A stretch of 10,599 nt of DNA from the NCBI GenBank assembly GCA_036510515.1, contig DATCDS010000050.1, forward strand, positions 1 to 10,599, read 5' to 3'. The notes under the pieces are model-generated. The model was given only the letters and a program-made list of their open reading frames with translations. It was not told the DNA's origin and made no database searches. Made by a program: the position numbers and the translations under genes. This document shows positions 5,171 through 10,599 of this stretch, piece by piece. How positions within the stretch are numbered: position 1 is the first letter of the stretch; each line of letters starts with the position of its first letter. Origin of the DNA: JALYSX01 sp036510515 (lineage in GTDB: Bacteria; Vulcanimicrobiota; Vulcanimicrobiia; Vulcanimicrobiales; Vulcanimicrobiaceae).

Positions 5171-6553
5171 CGTCTCCTACAACCCCGGCATTTGCCGCGG
5201 GTGTTGCACCTGTTCGATCTCTCGGTGCTGTCGTCGGCCTCGATGAGCCCGGCCTATTCGATCGCCTCGACGATGGGACCGATGGTGGCCGTGGCCGGAA
5301 CCGCCTCGCCGCTGGCGCTGATCGTCATCAGCGCGATCATGTTCTGCATGGCCATCGCGTTTGCGGAACTGTCGCGCGTCTGGCCCAACGCCGGCTCGTC
5401 GTATTCGTGGATTCGCAACGCGTTCGGAAACGCGGTCGGCGCCTATGGCGCGTGGCTGCTGCTGCTCTCGAACTTCTTCGCGACGATGGCCACGGCGGTG
5501 CCGGCCGGTGCGTACACGCTGGCGCTAATCGCGCCGGCCCGCGCCGACGATCCCATCTGGGCCGCGGGCGTCGGCGCGATCTGGATCGTGGCCAGCGCCG
5601 TGCTGCTCTATGCCGGGATCCGTCCGACCGCGCTGGTAACGGCGGTCGCGTTGGCCGTCGAGTTGGGCGTGCTCGCGATCAGCGCGCTGGTCGCGTTGTT
5701 CGGACCGCACGCGCACGCGGTCGTCGACCAGCCGCACGCGCACTTGCCCGCGATTCCGCTCACGCTCTTCGGCCTGCTTAGCGCGATGACGCTGGCGGTC
5801 TGGATGAGCGACGGGTGGGAAGTCTCCTCGTCGGCGGCCGAGGAGGTCGACGGCAGCGCGCGTGCGCCGGGTCGCGGCGGCATCACGGGCTTGCTCGTGA
5901 CCACCGTCGTGCTGGTCGGGTGCATGCTCGCCTACTTGCGCTTGGGAACGCCGCAAGGCTTTGCGGCCAACCAATCCGATGCGATGGTCTACGTCGGCGA
6001 CCTTCTGGGCGGGGGCCCGTGGCGGATCGCGATCGTGGTAACGGTGCTCGTCTCGACGTGCTCGGCGCTCTGGACGACGATTCTCTACCTCTCGCGTTCG
6101 GTCTACGCGATGGGACGCGACGGTCTGCTGCCCAAGTCGATGGGGCGGCTGGACGGGCGCAGCGAGCCGCTCTGGGCCTTGGGCGTGGTGGCGGCGTTGG
6201 TGACGGTCTGCGAGCTTCTGACCGGCTTCTCCAAAACCGCCGCCGCCCAGCTCGGCTTGGTCCTCAACGTCAGCGCGGTCTTCCTTGGGTTGCTGTTCGT
6301 GCTCAGCGCTTTGGCCTGCGCCCGGCGATTTTGGAACGTCCCCGAGAAACGGCTGACCGGCGTGATCGTCCCGCTTACCGGCGCGTGTAGCCTGTTGGCG
6401 ATCCTGGTAGCGACCGTGTGGCTCGAAGATCCGGGCCTTCGCATGTACGCCCTGGGCGGCGCGGTCCTGGGTGTGCCCTTTGCCCTTTGGGGGGCTGCTG
6501 CCATCGGCAGGTGCGAGGTTGGGCCCCCCGAACATCCGGCGACGGCGTCGTAG
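5162..6553 (+). CDS. APC-superfamily amino acid permease
   Basis: A 463-aa cytoplasmic membrane transporter with about twelve hydrophobic segments (roughly residues 15-36, 49-69, 88-112, 134-153, 158-181, 200-220, 239-259, 290-318, 335-355, 362-387, 397-419 and 429-450). The first helix (LFDLSVLSSASMSPAYSIASTMG) carries the unwound small-residue stretch typical of the amino acid/polyamine/organocation transporters. PNAGSSYSWIRNAFG (79-93) is the conserved loop after helix 2. A cytoplasmic SAAEEV segment (223-228) precedes helix 7. The substrate cannot be deduced. ATG 5162 gives overlap with the alkB start on the other strand and has only a weak GGGAAAA ahead of it. GTG 5201 would still keep the LFDL motif and remove the overlap, so the start is uncertain. 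The next gene, greA, follows after 31 bp. Confidence 0.85.
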   Translation: MSHRLLQPRHLPRVLHLFDLSVLSSASMSPAYSIASTMGPMVAVAGTASPLALIVISAIMFCMAIAFAELSRVWPNAGSSYSWIRNAFGNAVGAYGAWLLLLSNFFATMATAVPAGAYTLALIAPARADDPIWAAGVGAIWIVASAVLLYAGIRPTALVTAVALAVELGVLAISALVALFGPHAHAVVDQPHAHLPAIPLTLFGLLSAMTLAVWMSDGWEVSSSAAEEVDGSARAPGRGGITGLLVTTVVLVGCMLAYLRLGTPQGFAANQSDAMVYVGDLLGGGPWRIAIVVTVLVSTCSALWTTILYLSRSVYAMGRDGLLPKSMGRLDGRSEPLWALGVVAALVTVCELLTGFSKTAAAQLGLVLNVSAVFLGLLFVLSALACARRFWNVPEKRLTGVIVPLTGACSLLAILVATVWLEDPGLRMYALGGAVLGVPFALWGAAAIGRCEVGPPEHPATAS

Positions 6554-6584
6554 TGGGCGCCTTTACTACTGCGGGGCGTTGTAC

Positions 6585-7103
6585 TTGAACGACAATAAAG
6601 AAATCGTCTTGACCCCCGAAGGTTTGACGAAAATTCAAACCGAGGTCGACGAACTAAAAACGGTTCACCGTAAAGAGGTGAACGACCGAATCCGCCAGGC
6701 CAAAGAATATGGCGACCTAAGCGAAAACGCGGAGTACGAAGACGCCAAGCAAGAGCAGGCGTTTATCGAAGGGCGCATTCTCAAGCTCGAACAGATGATC
6801 CGCAACGCGCGCCTCATCGACGAGTCGGATTACGCTTCCGACGAAGTCCACTTGGGCTCGATCGTCAAGGTCAAAGATCTCAAGACCGGCGAGGGCTACG
6901 AGTTCTCGCTGGTCGGATCGGCCGAAGCCGATCCCGGCGGCCATCGCATCAGCAACGAGTCGCCCCTGGGCAGCGCGCTGATCGGCCATAAAAAAGGCGA
7001 CTCGGTCGACGTTACGACCCCGCGCGGCGTCATGAAGTACAAGGTCGAATCGATCAAATCCAACGGCCTAACCTCCAAAAAAGCCGCCAAGAAAGCCTCG
7101 TAG
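6585..7103 (+). CDS. greA: Transcription elongation factor GreA
   Basis: A 172-aa GreA that rescues backtracked RNA polymerase by stimulating transcript cleavage through the secondary channel. The N-terminal coiled coil (about 8-80) contains YGDLSENAEYEDAKQEQAF; Asp44 and Glu47 in GDLSENAEY are the acidic tip residues. The C-terminal FKBP-like domain includes LGSIVKVKD, SNESPLGSALIGHKKGD and VTTPRGVMKYKV. Most GreA proteins are about 155-160 aa; the excess is a lysine-rich tail (SKKAAKKAS). I chose TTG 6585 because GGGG at 6573-6576 lies 8 nt ahead and the protein then opens as MNDNKEIVLTPEG. TTG 6579 is a possible alternative. It lies between the permease gene and lysS (16 bp), and greA-lysS adjacency is seen in many bacteria. 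No separate promoter is obvious. Confidence 0.95.
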   Translation: MNDNKEIVLTPEGLTKIQTEVDELKTVHRKEVNDRIRQAKEYGDLSENAEYEDAKQEQAFIEGRILKLEQMIRNARLIDESDYASDEVHLGSIVKVKDLKTGEGYEFSLVGSAEADPGGHRISNESPLGSALIGHKKGDSVDVTTPRGVMKYKVESIKSNGLTSKKAAKKAS

Positions 7104-7119
7104 CGCGCGAGCGTCACGT

Positions 7120-8616
7120 TTGAACGAAGATGTAGGGAAGACCGAAGCGGCACTGGTTGCAGCTCGGCGCGAACATTTGGCGGCGCTGCGTTCGCGCGGT
7201 CGCGATCCCTTCGCGCAGACCAAGTTCGCGGTCGACGCGACCTGCGCAGAGTTGGCGGTACGCTACGCATCGCTGGGCTCTCAAGAGAAAGCCCAAGAGC
7301 AGGTCTGGCATATAGCCGGGCGCGTGATGTCGGTTCGATCCAAGGGCAAGACGATCTTTGCCGATCTGCGCGACCGCAGCGGCAGTTTCCAGCTATACGT
7401 GCGCAAGGACGAGATCGGCGACGAACGTTTCGCCGACTGGGACGACATCGAGCGCGGCGACATCGTAGGGGTTGCCGGCTACGTGTTTCGCTCCAAGATG
7501 GGCGAGCTAACGCTACATTTGACGGACTTCACGGTGCTCTCTAAAGCGTTGACGCCGCTGCCCGACAAATGGCACGGCTTGCAAGACATCGAGAAGCGTT
7601 ATCGTCAGCGTTACGTCGATCTGATCGTCAACCCCGAGGTGCGCGACACGTTCGTGGCTCGCAGCAAGATCGTTGCCGAGATGCGCCGCTTTATCGACTC
7701 CCACGGTTTTTACGAGGTCGAGACGCCGACGCTGCTGCACGTCGCCGGCGGTGCCGCGGCCCGTCCGTTCGTCAGCCACGTCAACGCGTTGGACCAAGAG
7801 ATGCAGTTGCGCATCGCCACCGAGCTGAACCTCAAACGCTTGATCGTCGGCGGTTTAGAACGCGTCTACGAGATCGGGCGCATCTTTCGCAACGAGGGCA
7901 TCGATACGACGCACAACCCGGAGTTCACGATGCTCGAACTCTACGCGGCCTATTGGGACGTCGGCGACATGCTGGAGTTTAACGAGGCGCTGATCGCGCA
8001 TCTGGTGGGGAGTGCGACCGGCGGCGCCACGACGCTGGCGCGCGGAGAATCCGAGGAGATCTCGTTCGAGCGTCCGTTCGCGCGGATTTCGTATCTGGAC
8101 GGCATCGCCAAACACGGCGGCTACGCACGCGAGCGCTTGCTCGATCCAGCCGGCGCCGCATCGATTCTGCGGGAGCTGGGCTTGCCGTCGTCGCCGACGC
8201 ACGGGCACGCACTGGACAAGATCTTCGAAGCGGTGCTCGAGCCGCACCTAGTCGAGCCGACCTTCGTCACCGACTATCCGGCCATCATCTCGCCGCTGGC
8301 CAAGCGCAAGGCCGGCGATCCGGAATTGGTCGACCGCTACGAGTTGTTCTGCGCGAAGATGGAACTGAGCAACGCGTTCACCGAGCTCAACGACCCCGAC
8401 GATCAGCGCGCGCGTTTTGAATCCCAGGTCGCCGACCGAGCCAGCGGCGACGATGAGGTTCCCCAGCCCGATTGGGACTACGTGCGCGCCCTAGAGTACG
8501 GCATGCCGCCCACCGCCGGCATCGGGATCGGCGTCGACCGCCTGGCCATGCTGCTGCTCAACAAGCAATCGGTCCGCGACGTGATCCTCTTCCCGCTCCA
8601 ACGCCAGCACGGCTGA
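7120..8616 (+). CDS. lysS: Lysyl-tRNA synthetase, class II
   Basis: A 498-aa class II LysRS that charges tRNA-Lys in the cytoplasm. The N-terminal OB-fold anticodon-binding domain spans about 63-145 (IAGRVMSVRSKGKTIFADL, then SFQLYV). The catalytic domain starts near YRQRYVDLI (161-169). Motif 1 lies around RSKIVAEMRRFIDSHGFYEVETP (181-203), motif 2 around RVYEIGRIFRNEGIDTTHNPEFT (248-270), and motif 3 is GIGIGVDRLAML (467-478) with the class-defining Arg474. ARPFVSHVNALD (214-225) and LRIATELNLKRLIVGG (230-245) are typical. Length is normal. TTG 7120 starts the protein; no strong ribosome site is visible, and the 16-bp gap to greA suggests co-transcription. No defects were seen. Confidence 0.97.
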   Translation: MNEDVGKTEAALVAARREHLAALRSRGRDPFAQTKFAVDATCAELAVRYASLGSQEKAQEQVWHIAGRVMSVRSKGKTIFADLRDRSGSFQLYVRKDEIGDERFADWDDIERGDIVGVAGYVFRSKMGELTLHLTDFTVLSKALTPLPDKWHGLQDIEKRYRQRYVDLIVNPEVRDTFVARSKIVAEMRRFIDSHGFYEVETPTLLHVAGGAAARPFVSHVNALDQEMQLRIATELNLKRLIVGGLERVYEIGRIFRNEGIDTTHNPEFTMLELYAAYWDVGDMLEFNEALIAHLVGSATGGATTLARGESEEISFERPFARISYLDGIAKHGGYARERLLDPAGAASILRELGLPSSPTHGHALDKIFEAVLEPHLVEPTFVTDYPAIISPLAKRKAGDPELVDRYELFCAKMELSNAFTELNDPDDQRARFESQVADRASGDDEVPQPDWDYVRALEYGMPPTAGIGIGVDRLAMLLLNKQSVRDVILFPLQRQHG

Positions 8617-8644
8617 AACTTCTCGAAAGTAGCCTGGGTTAGAC

Positions 8645-8675
8645 CCCTTGCCACCACGTTTTTGACAAGCAAGGG
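8645..8675 (+). promoter_or_regulatory. Hairpin that would mask the ribosome site of the DUF5069 gene
   Basis: CCCTTGC (8645-8651) is perfectly complementary to GCAAGGG (8669-8675), with a 17-nt loop. The 3' arm includes most of the AAGGGAGAG Shine-Dalgarno stretch (8671-8679), which lies 6 nt before GTG 8684. In RNA the stem would hide the ribosome site. A consensus-looking TTGACA (8662-8667) lies in the loop but has no partner -10 at the right distance. Confidence 0.4.
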
Positions 8676-8683
8676 AGAGTCTC

Positions 8684-9118
8684 GTGGACCTAACCAAAGA
8701 ATATCCGCGCAGCGTGCGCGACAAGGTGCTCGGCGTCGTCCAAATCGGCCGGGCGATCGATAAGGGCAAGGCCGTCGCCCACGGCACCGCCGGCGAATAC
8801 AACTTCGACTGCCCGATGGATAATGCGGTTTTTGAGTTCTTGGGCATCCAGGGACCGGCGCTGCTCGAAGTGATTCGCGGCGCGAAGAACGACGGCGAGA
8901 TCGAGGCCTATCTCCAGCCGTTCGTCGCCAAGAAGACCCCGGCCGAGATCGAAGCCTGGAATGCGTCCTGGCTGTCGCACGGCCCCAGCGATGAATCCAG
9001 AGGCTATTTCGAAAACCTGCGCAACGAGGTCGCGCCGGACCGCACCGACGTCACGACGTGGGTCGACCTGCTCGACCTCGACGAGAAGCGTCCCGTTCCC
9101 CAGCGCGTCGCCGCGTAA
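8684..9118 (+). CDS. DUF5069 domain-containing protein
   Basis: A 144-aa soluble protein of the DUF5069 family, function unknown. Family hallmarks are YPRSVRDKVLGVVQIGRAIDK (7-27), the GEYNFDCPMDNAVFEFLGI segment (37-55) and an acidic C-terminal region with tryptophans at 92, 96 and 126. The single Cys43 in DCPMD is part of the conserved block. No signal peptide or membrane span. Start GTG 8684 is supported by a strong ribosome site AAGGGAG (8671-8677). The gene follows lysS after 67 bp and ends before a strong terminator, so it may be the last gene of the greA-lysS unit or a single-gene unit with an undetected promoter. The hairpin overlapping its ribosome site suggests regulated translation (inference). 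Confidence 0.8.
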   Translation: MDLTKEYPRSVRDKVLGVVQIGRAIDKGKAVAHGTAGEYNFDCPMDNAVFEFLGIQGPALLEVIRGAKNDGEIEAYLQPFVAKKTPAEIEAWNASWLSHGPSDESRGYFENLRNEVAPDRTDVTTWVDLLDLDEKRPVPQRVAA

Positions 9119-9134
9119 GCTGACGCCGCAATGA

Positions 9135-9164
9135 AAACGGGCACCGCACAAACGGTGCCCGTTT
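9135..9164 (+). terminator. Strong 12-bp hairpin terminator after the DUF5069 gene
   Basis: AAACGGGCACCG (9135-9146) and CGGTGCCCGTTT (9153-9164) form a perfect 12-bp stem with a 6-nt loop, 16 nt after the TAA stop. The T-run is short (TTT within the stem, then CGCGTT), so efficiency is uncertain. The opposite strand has TTTTC after the stem. It ends only 8 bp before the TTG start proposed for truA. Confidence 0.8.
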
Positions 9165-9172
9165 CGCGTTGA

Positions 9173-9985
9173 TTGAAAGTAGCGATCGTGGAAGCGTCCG
9201 AATCGGCAAACGTCCGTCTGACCGTCGAATACGACGGCACGGCCTTTTGTGGTTTTCAGTTTCAGCCCGCCGCGCGCACCGTTGCGGGTGACCTCGAAGC
9301 CGCGCTTTCGCAACTCTTTGAAGAGCCGGTCAAGCTGTCCGCCGCGGGACGCACCGATGCGGGCGTGCACGCCTGCGGGCAAGTCGTCAACTTCACGACG
9401 GCGCGCACGCGCTTTCCGTTCGATCGTTTAGCGCTCGCGCTCAACAGCGCGTTGAGAAACGACGTCAGCGTTCGAGAGGTCGCGATCGTCGACGCCGGCT
9501 TCTCCGCTCGCTTTTCGGCGACGGAGCGCAGCTACGTCTATGCGATCTTCAATCGGCCGCAAGCCTCGGCGCTGCTCGCGCGCTATGCCGCGCACGTCTG
9601 GACGCCGATCGATTTGGATCGTTTCGCCGACGCTTCGCGCGCGTTGATCGGGAAGCACGACTTCCGTGCGTTCTGCGCGACCTTGCCCGACAACGGCATT
9701 ACGGTGCGAACGATCCACGCGTTGACCGTCAGGCAGCGCGGTCACCTGATTCGCGTGCAGATCACCGGCGACGGGTTCTTGCACAAGATGGTGCGCACGA
9801 TCGTGGGAACGCTAATCGAGTGCGGCACCGGACGCCGCGATCCCGAGTCGATGCGCGCCATCCTGGCCGCGCGCGATCGCCAGACCGCCGGTCCCACCGC
9901 CGTGCCCCACGGTCTCTATCTCGCCGGCGTCCTCTACCGCGACGGCTACGACTCCTACTGCGAACCGCCGATCTTTCAAACCTAA
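9173..9985 (+). CDS. truA: tRNA pseudouridine synthase A
   Basis: A 270-aa TruA that isomerises U38-U40 in the anticodon stem-loop of tRNAs. Conserved pieces are LTVEYDGTAFCGFQ (16-29), the catalytic motif AAGRTDAGVHACGQVVNF (57-74) with nucleophile Asp62, FSARFSATERSYVYAI (110-125), KHDFRAFCA (161-169), and RVQITGDGFLHKMVRTIVGTL (194-214). Length is normal. The start is uncertain: TTG 9173 is the longest frame but directly abuts the terminator, with no ribosome site. GTG 9188 has a weak GAAAG ahead and still precedes the conserved LTVEYDG. Its stop overlaps the convergent marR-like gene by 4 bp (9982-9985). In many bacteria truA sits directly before rplM-rpsI; here a regulator gene lies in between. 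Confidence 0.95.
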   Translation: MKVAIVEASESANVRLTVEYDGTAFCGFQFQPAARTVAGDLEAALSQLFEEPVKLSAAGRTDAGVHACGQVVNFTTARTRFPFDRLALALNSALRNDVSVREVAIVDAGFSARFSATERSYVYAIFNRPQASALLARYAAHVWTPIDLDRFADASRALIGKHDFRAFCATLPDNGITVRTIHALTVRQRGHLIRVQITGDGFLHKMVRTIVGTLIECGTGRRDPESMRAILAARDRQTAGPTAVPHGLYLAGVLYRDGYDSYCEPPIFQT

Positions 9986-10410
9986 CGCCGGCCCAGCGAG
10001 ACGAGTTCTTCGAGTAGGCGGGAGAGCTGGCGGGTTTGCCCGAGGCTGAGCTTCGATGCGATCTTGGTGGCGGCGTAGGCCGCGGATTCGCCCGACTCGG
10101 CCACGATGACGGCGCCGGCCGGGGTCAGGCGCGCGTAGGAGACGCGACCGTCGCGTTCCTCGCGCTCGCGGGCGACCATGCCGATCTTTTCCAAGGGCAG
10201 CAAGGCGCGGGTCACTCCGGAAGCCGTTAGGTGCAGCTGGTCGGCTAGATCGACGGGCCGCAGCCGTCCGGTCGGGGATTCCGCCAGGGCTCGCATCAGG
10301 GTGAAGTCGCTGTAGCCGATCCCGTTGCCGAGCGACCGCTCGAGATCGCGGGCAACCTGGGCCTGGGTCCGGCCGAGTTGGAGGAGCATCTTGAGAGCAT
10401 CGTCGTTCAT
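9982..10410 (-). CDS. MarR-family transcriptional regulator
   Basis: A 142-aa winged helix-turn-helix repressor of the MarR family. The DNA-binding part spans about 46-98: RLRPVDLADQLHLTASGVTRAL forms helices 3 and 4 (recognition helix TASGVTRALLPLEKIG), the wing is REREERDGRVSYARL (81-95), and LTPAG follows. Flanking helices (4-28 and 117-140) should make the dimer interface. There is no cysteine, which excludes OhrR-type thiol sensing; the ligand is unknown. ATG 10410 is preceded by a -10 element at a distance predicting a leaderless mRNA, with no Shine-Dalgarno sequence. Palindromes in its promoter point to autoregulation. It is convergent with truA (4-bp overlap) and divergent from rplM, so no drug pump or enzyme target gene is adjacent in the window. 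Confidence 0.92.
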   Translation of the reverse strand: MNDDALKMLLQLGRTQAQVARDLERSLGNGIGYSDFTLMRALAESPTGRLRPVDLADQLHLTASGVTRALLPLEKIGMVAREREERDGRVSYARLTPAGAVIVAESGESAAYAATKIASKLSLGQTRQLSRLLEELVSLGRR

Positions 10411-10416
10411 CGGCCG

Positions 10417-10447
10417 AGTATACTTGACTACTCAAGCAGTTGTCAAC
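10417..10447 (-). promoter_or_regulatory. marR promoter with palindromic operators; leaderless transcript predicted
   Basis: On the - strand, TTGACA (10446-10441) and TATACT (10422-10417) are 18 bases apart, close to the consensus housekeeping promoter. The -10 ends 6 bases before the ATG, so transcription should begin at or next to the A of the start codon. The spacer holds CTTGA-N4-TCAAG (10423-10436), and the -35 lies in GTTGTCAAC (10439-10447), a 9-bp palindrome. Both are suited to binding of a MarR dimer. Confidence 0.75.
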
Positions 10448-10469
10448 GACTCTCGGCCCGCATTTTCGC

Positions 10470-10499
10470 TTGACGCCGTGCGAATTCGGGTGCTAGGAT
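10470..10499 (+). promoter_or_regulatory. rplM promoter with extended -10
   Basis: TTGACG (10470-10475) and TAGGAT (10494-10499) are 18 bases apart, and TGC directly before the -10 makes an extended -10. Predicted start about 10506, giving a leader of about 50 nt before the rplM ATG. Confidence 0.7.
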
Positions 10500-10503
10500 G
10501 CGT

Positions 10504-10528
10504 TGTCGCGTCCGATTCCGGCGCGACA
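10504..10528 (+). promoter_or_regulatory. Hairpin at the 5' end of the rplM leader
   Basis: TGTCGCG (10504-10510) pairs with CGCGACA (10522-10528); after one bulged T (10511), CCG (10512-10514) pairs with CGG (10519-10521) around an ATTC loop. That is ten base pairs with one bulge at or beside the predicted transcription start. It may stabilise the mRNA or act as a ribosomal-protein leader element (inference). Confidence 0.4.
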
Positions 10529-10556
10529 TTGCTTTCCATTTTCAAGGACCGAATAG

Positions 10557-10599
10557 ATGCGAACCTATCAGCAGAAGACGGCGGACACCCAGCACGATT
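10557..10599 (+). CDS. rplM: Ribosomal protein L13, N-terminal fragment cut by window end
   Basis: Only 14 codons are present, reading MRTYQQKTADTQHD, which is the characteristic N-terminus of bacterial L13, a protein of the large ribosomal subunit that binds 23S rRNA early in assembly. ATG 10557 is supported by AAGGA (10544-10548) with an 8-nt spacer and by the promoter and leader upstream. rpsI (S9) usually follows rplM, so it is expected just beyond the window. Identification rests on this short N-terminus and on the truA context. Confidence 0.85.
   Translation, partial: MRTYQQKTADTQHD

Noticed and set aside
6489..6529. GGGGGGC/GCCCCCC pairing near the end of the permease gene as a terminator before greA
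   Set aside because: It is inside the coding sequence, has a 27-nt loop and no T-run; likely a by-product of Gly and Pro codons.
5525..6535. 336-codon open frame on the - strand opposite the permease gene
   Set aside because: Composition (Arg, Asp, Gln and His-rich) is that of a shadow frame; the + strand protein has clear membrane segments.
8662..8667. TTGACA as a -35 for the DUF5069 gene
   Set aside because: The matching -10 position falls inside the coding sequence and reads TGGACC, which is not a plausible -10.
1..10599. CRISPR array, insertion sequence, prophage or rRNA/tRNA genes
   Set aside because: No regularly spaced repeats, transposase or integrase motifs, or RNA gene cloverleaf sequences were seen on either strand.

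Overview
The window is a gene-dense stretch of high-GC bacterial chromosome with about fourteen genes and no gap longer than about 150 bases. GTG and TTG starts are frequent, neighbouring genes often overlap by 4 bp, and at least one promoter looks leaderless. Housekeeping genes (greA, lysS, truA, rplM) sit beside genes for a cyanobacterial-type acyl-ACP reductase homologue and a DUF5069 protein. This fits a deep-branching, non-proteobacterial high-GC lineage; Candidatus Eremiobacterota (WPS-2) is my tentative guess from gene content. No 16S or long ribosomal sequence is present to prove it.

Region 1 (1-3755) is a tight four-gene operon on the + strand. It encodes a YgjG/PatA-like class III aminotransferase, a SRPBCC/START-fold small protein, a homologue of cyanobacterial acyl-ACP reductase (AAR) with the catalytic cysteine retained, and a protein of the kind often labelled 'quinate 5-dehydrogenase'. 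The last three are translationally coupled by 4-bp overlaps. No aldehyde-deformylating oxygenase is present. The layout suggests acyl thioester reduction to an aldehyde followed by amination, which is the most interesting metabolic hypothesis here.

Region 2 (3756-4601) is a Phd/YefM-VapC toxin-antitoxin pair. A tandem TAAACTAGT repeat lies over its likely promoter and a terminator hairpin is shared with the convergent gene downstream. The PIN toxin lacks its first catalytic aspartate (Gly7), so it may be inactive.

Region 3 (4595-6553) holds an AlkB-type 2-oxoglutarate dioxygenase on the - strand and an APC-family transporter on the + strand. Their predicted start codons overlap head to head.

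Region 4 (6585-9164) is greA-lysS followed by a DUF5069 gene that ends in a strong 12-bp hairpin terminator.

Region 5 (9173-10599) contains truA, a convergent marR-type regulator and the beginning of rplM. The 146-bp space between marR and rplM holds two clear divergent promoters. The marR promoter implies a leaderless mRNA and carries palindromes suited to autoregulation; the rplM promoter is followed by a hairpin at the predicted 5' end of the leader.
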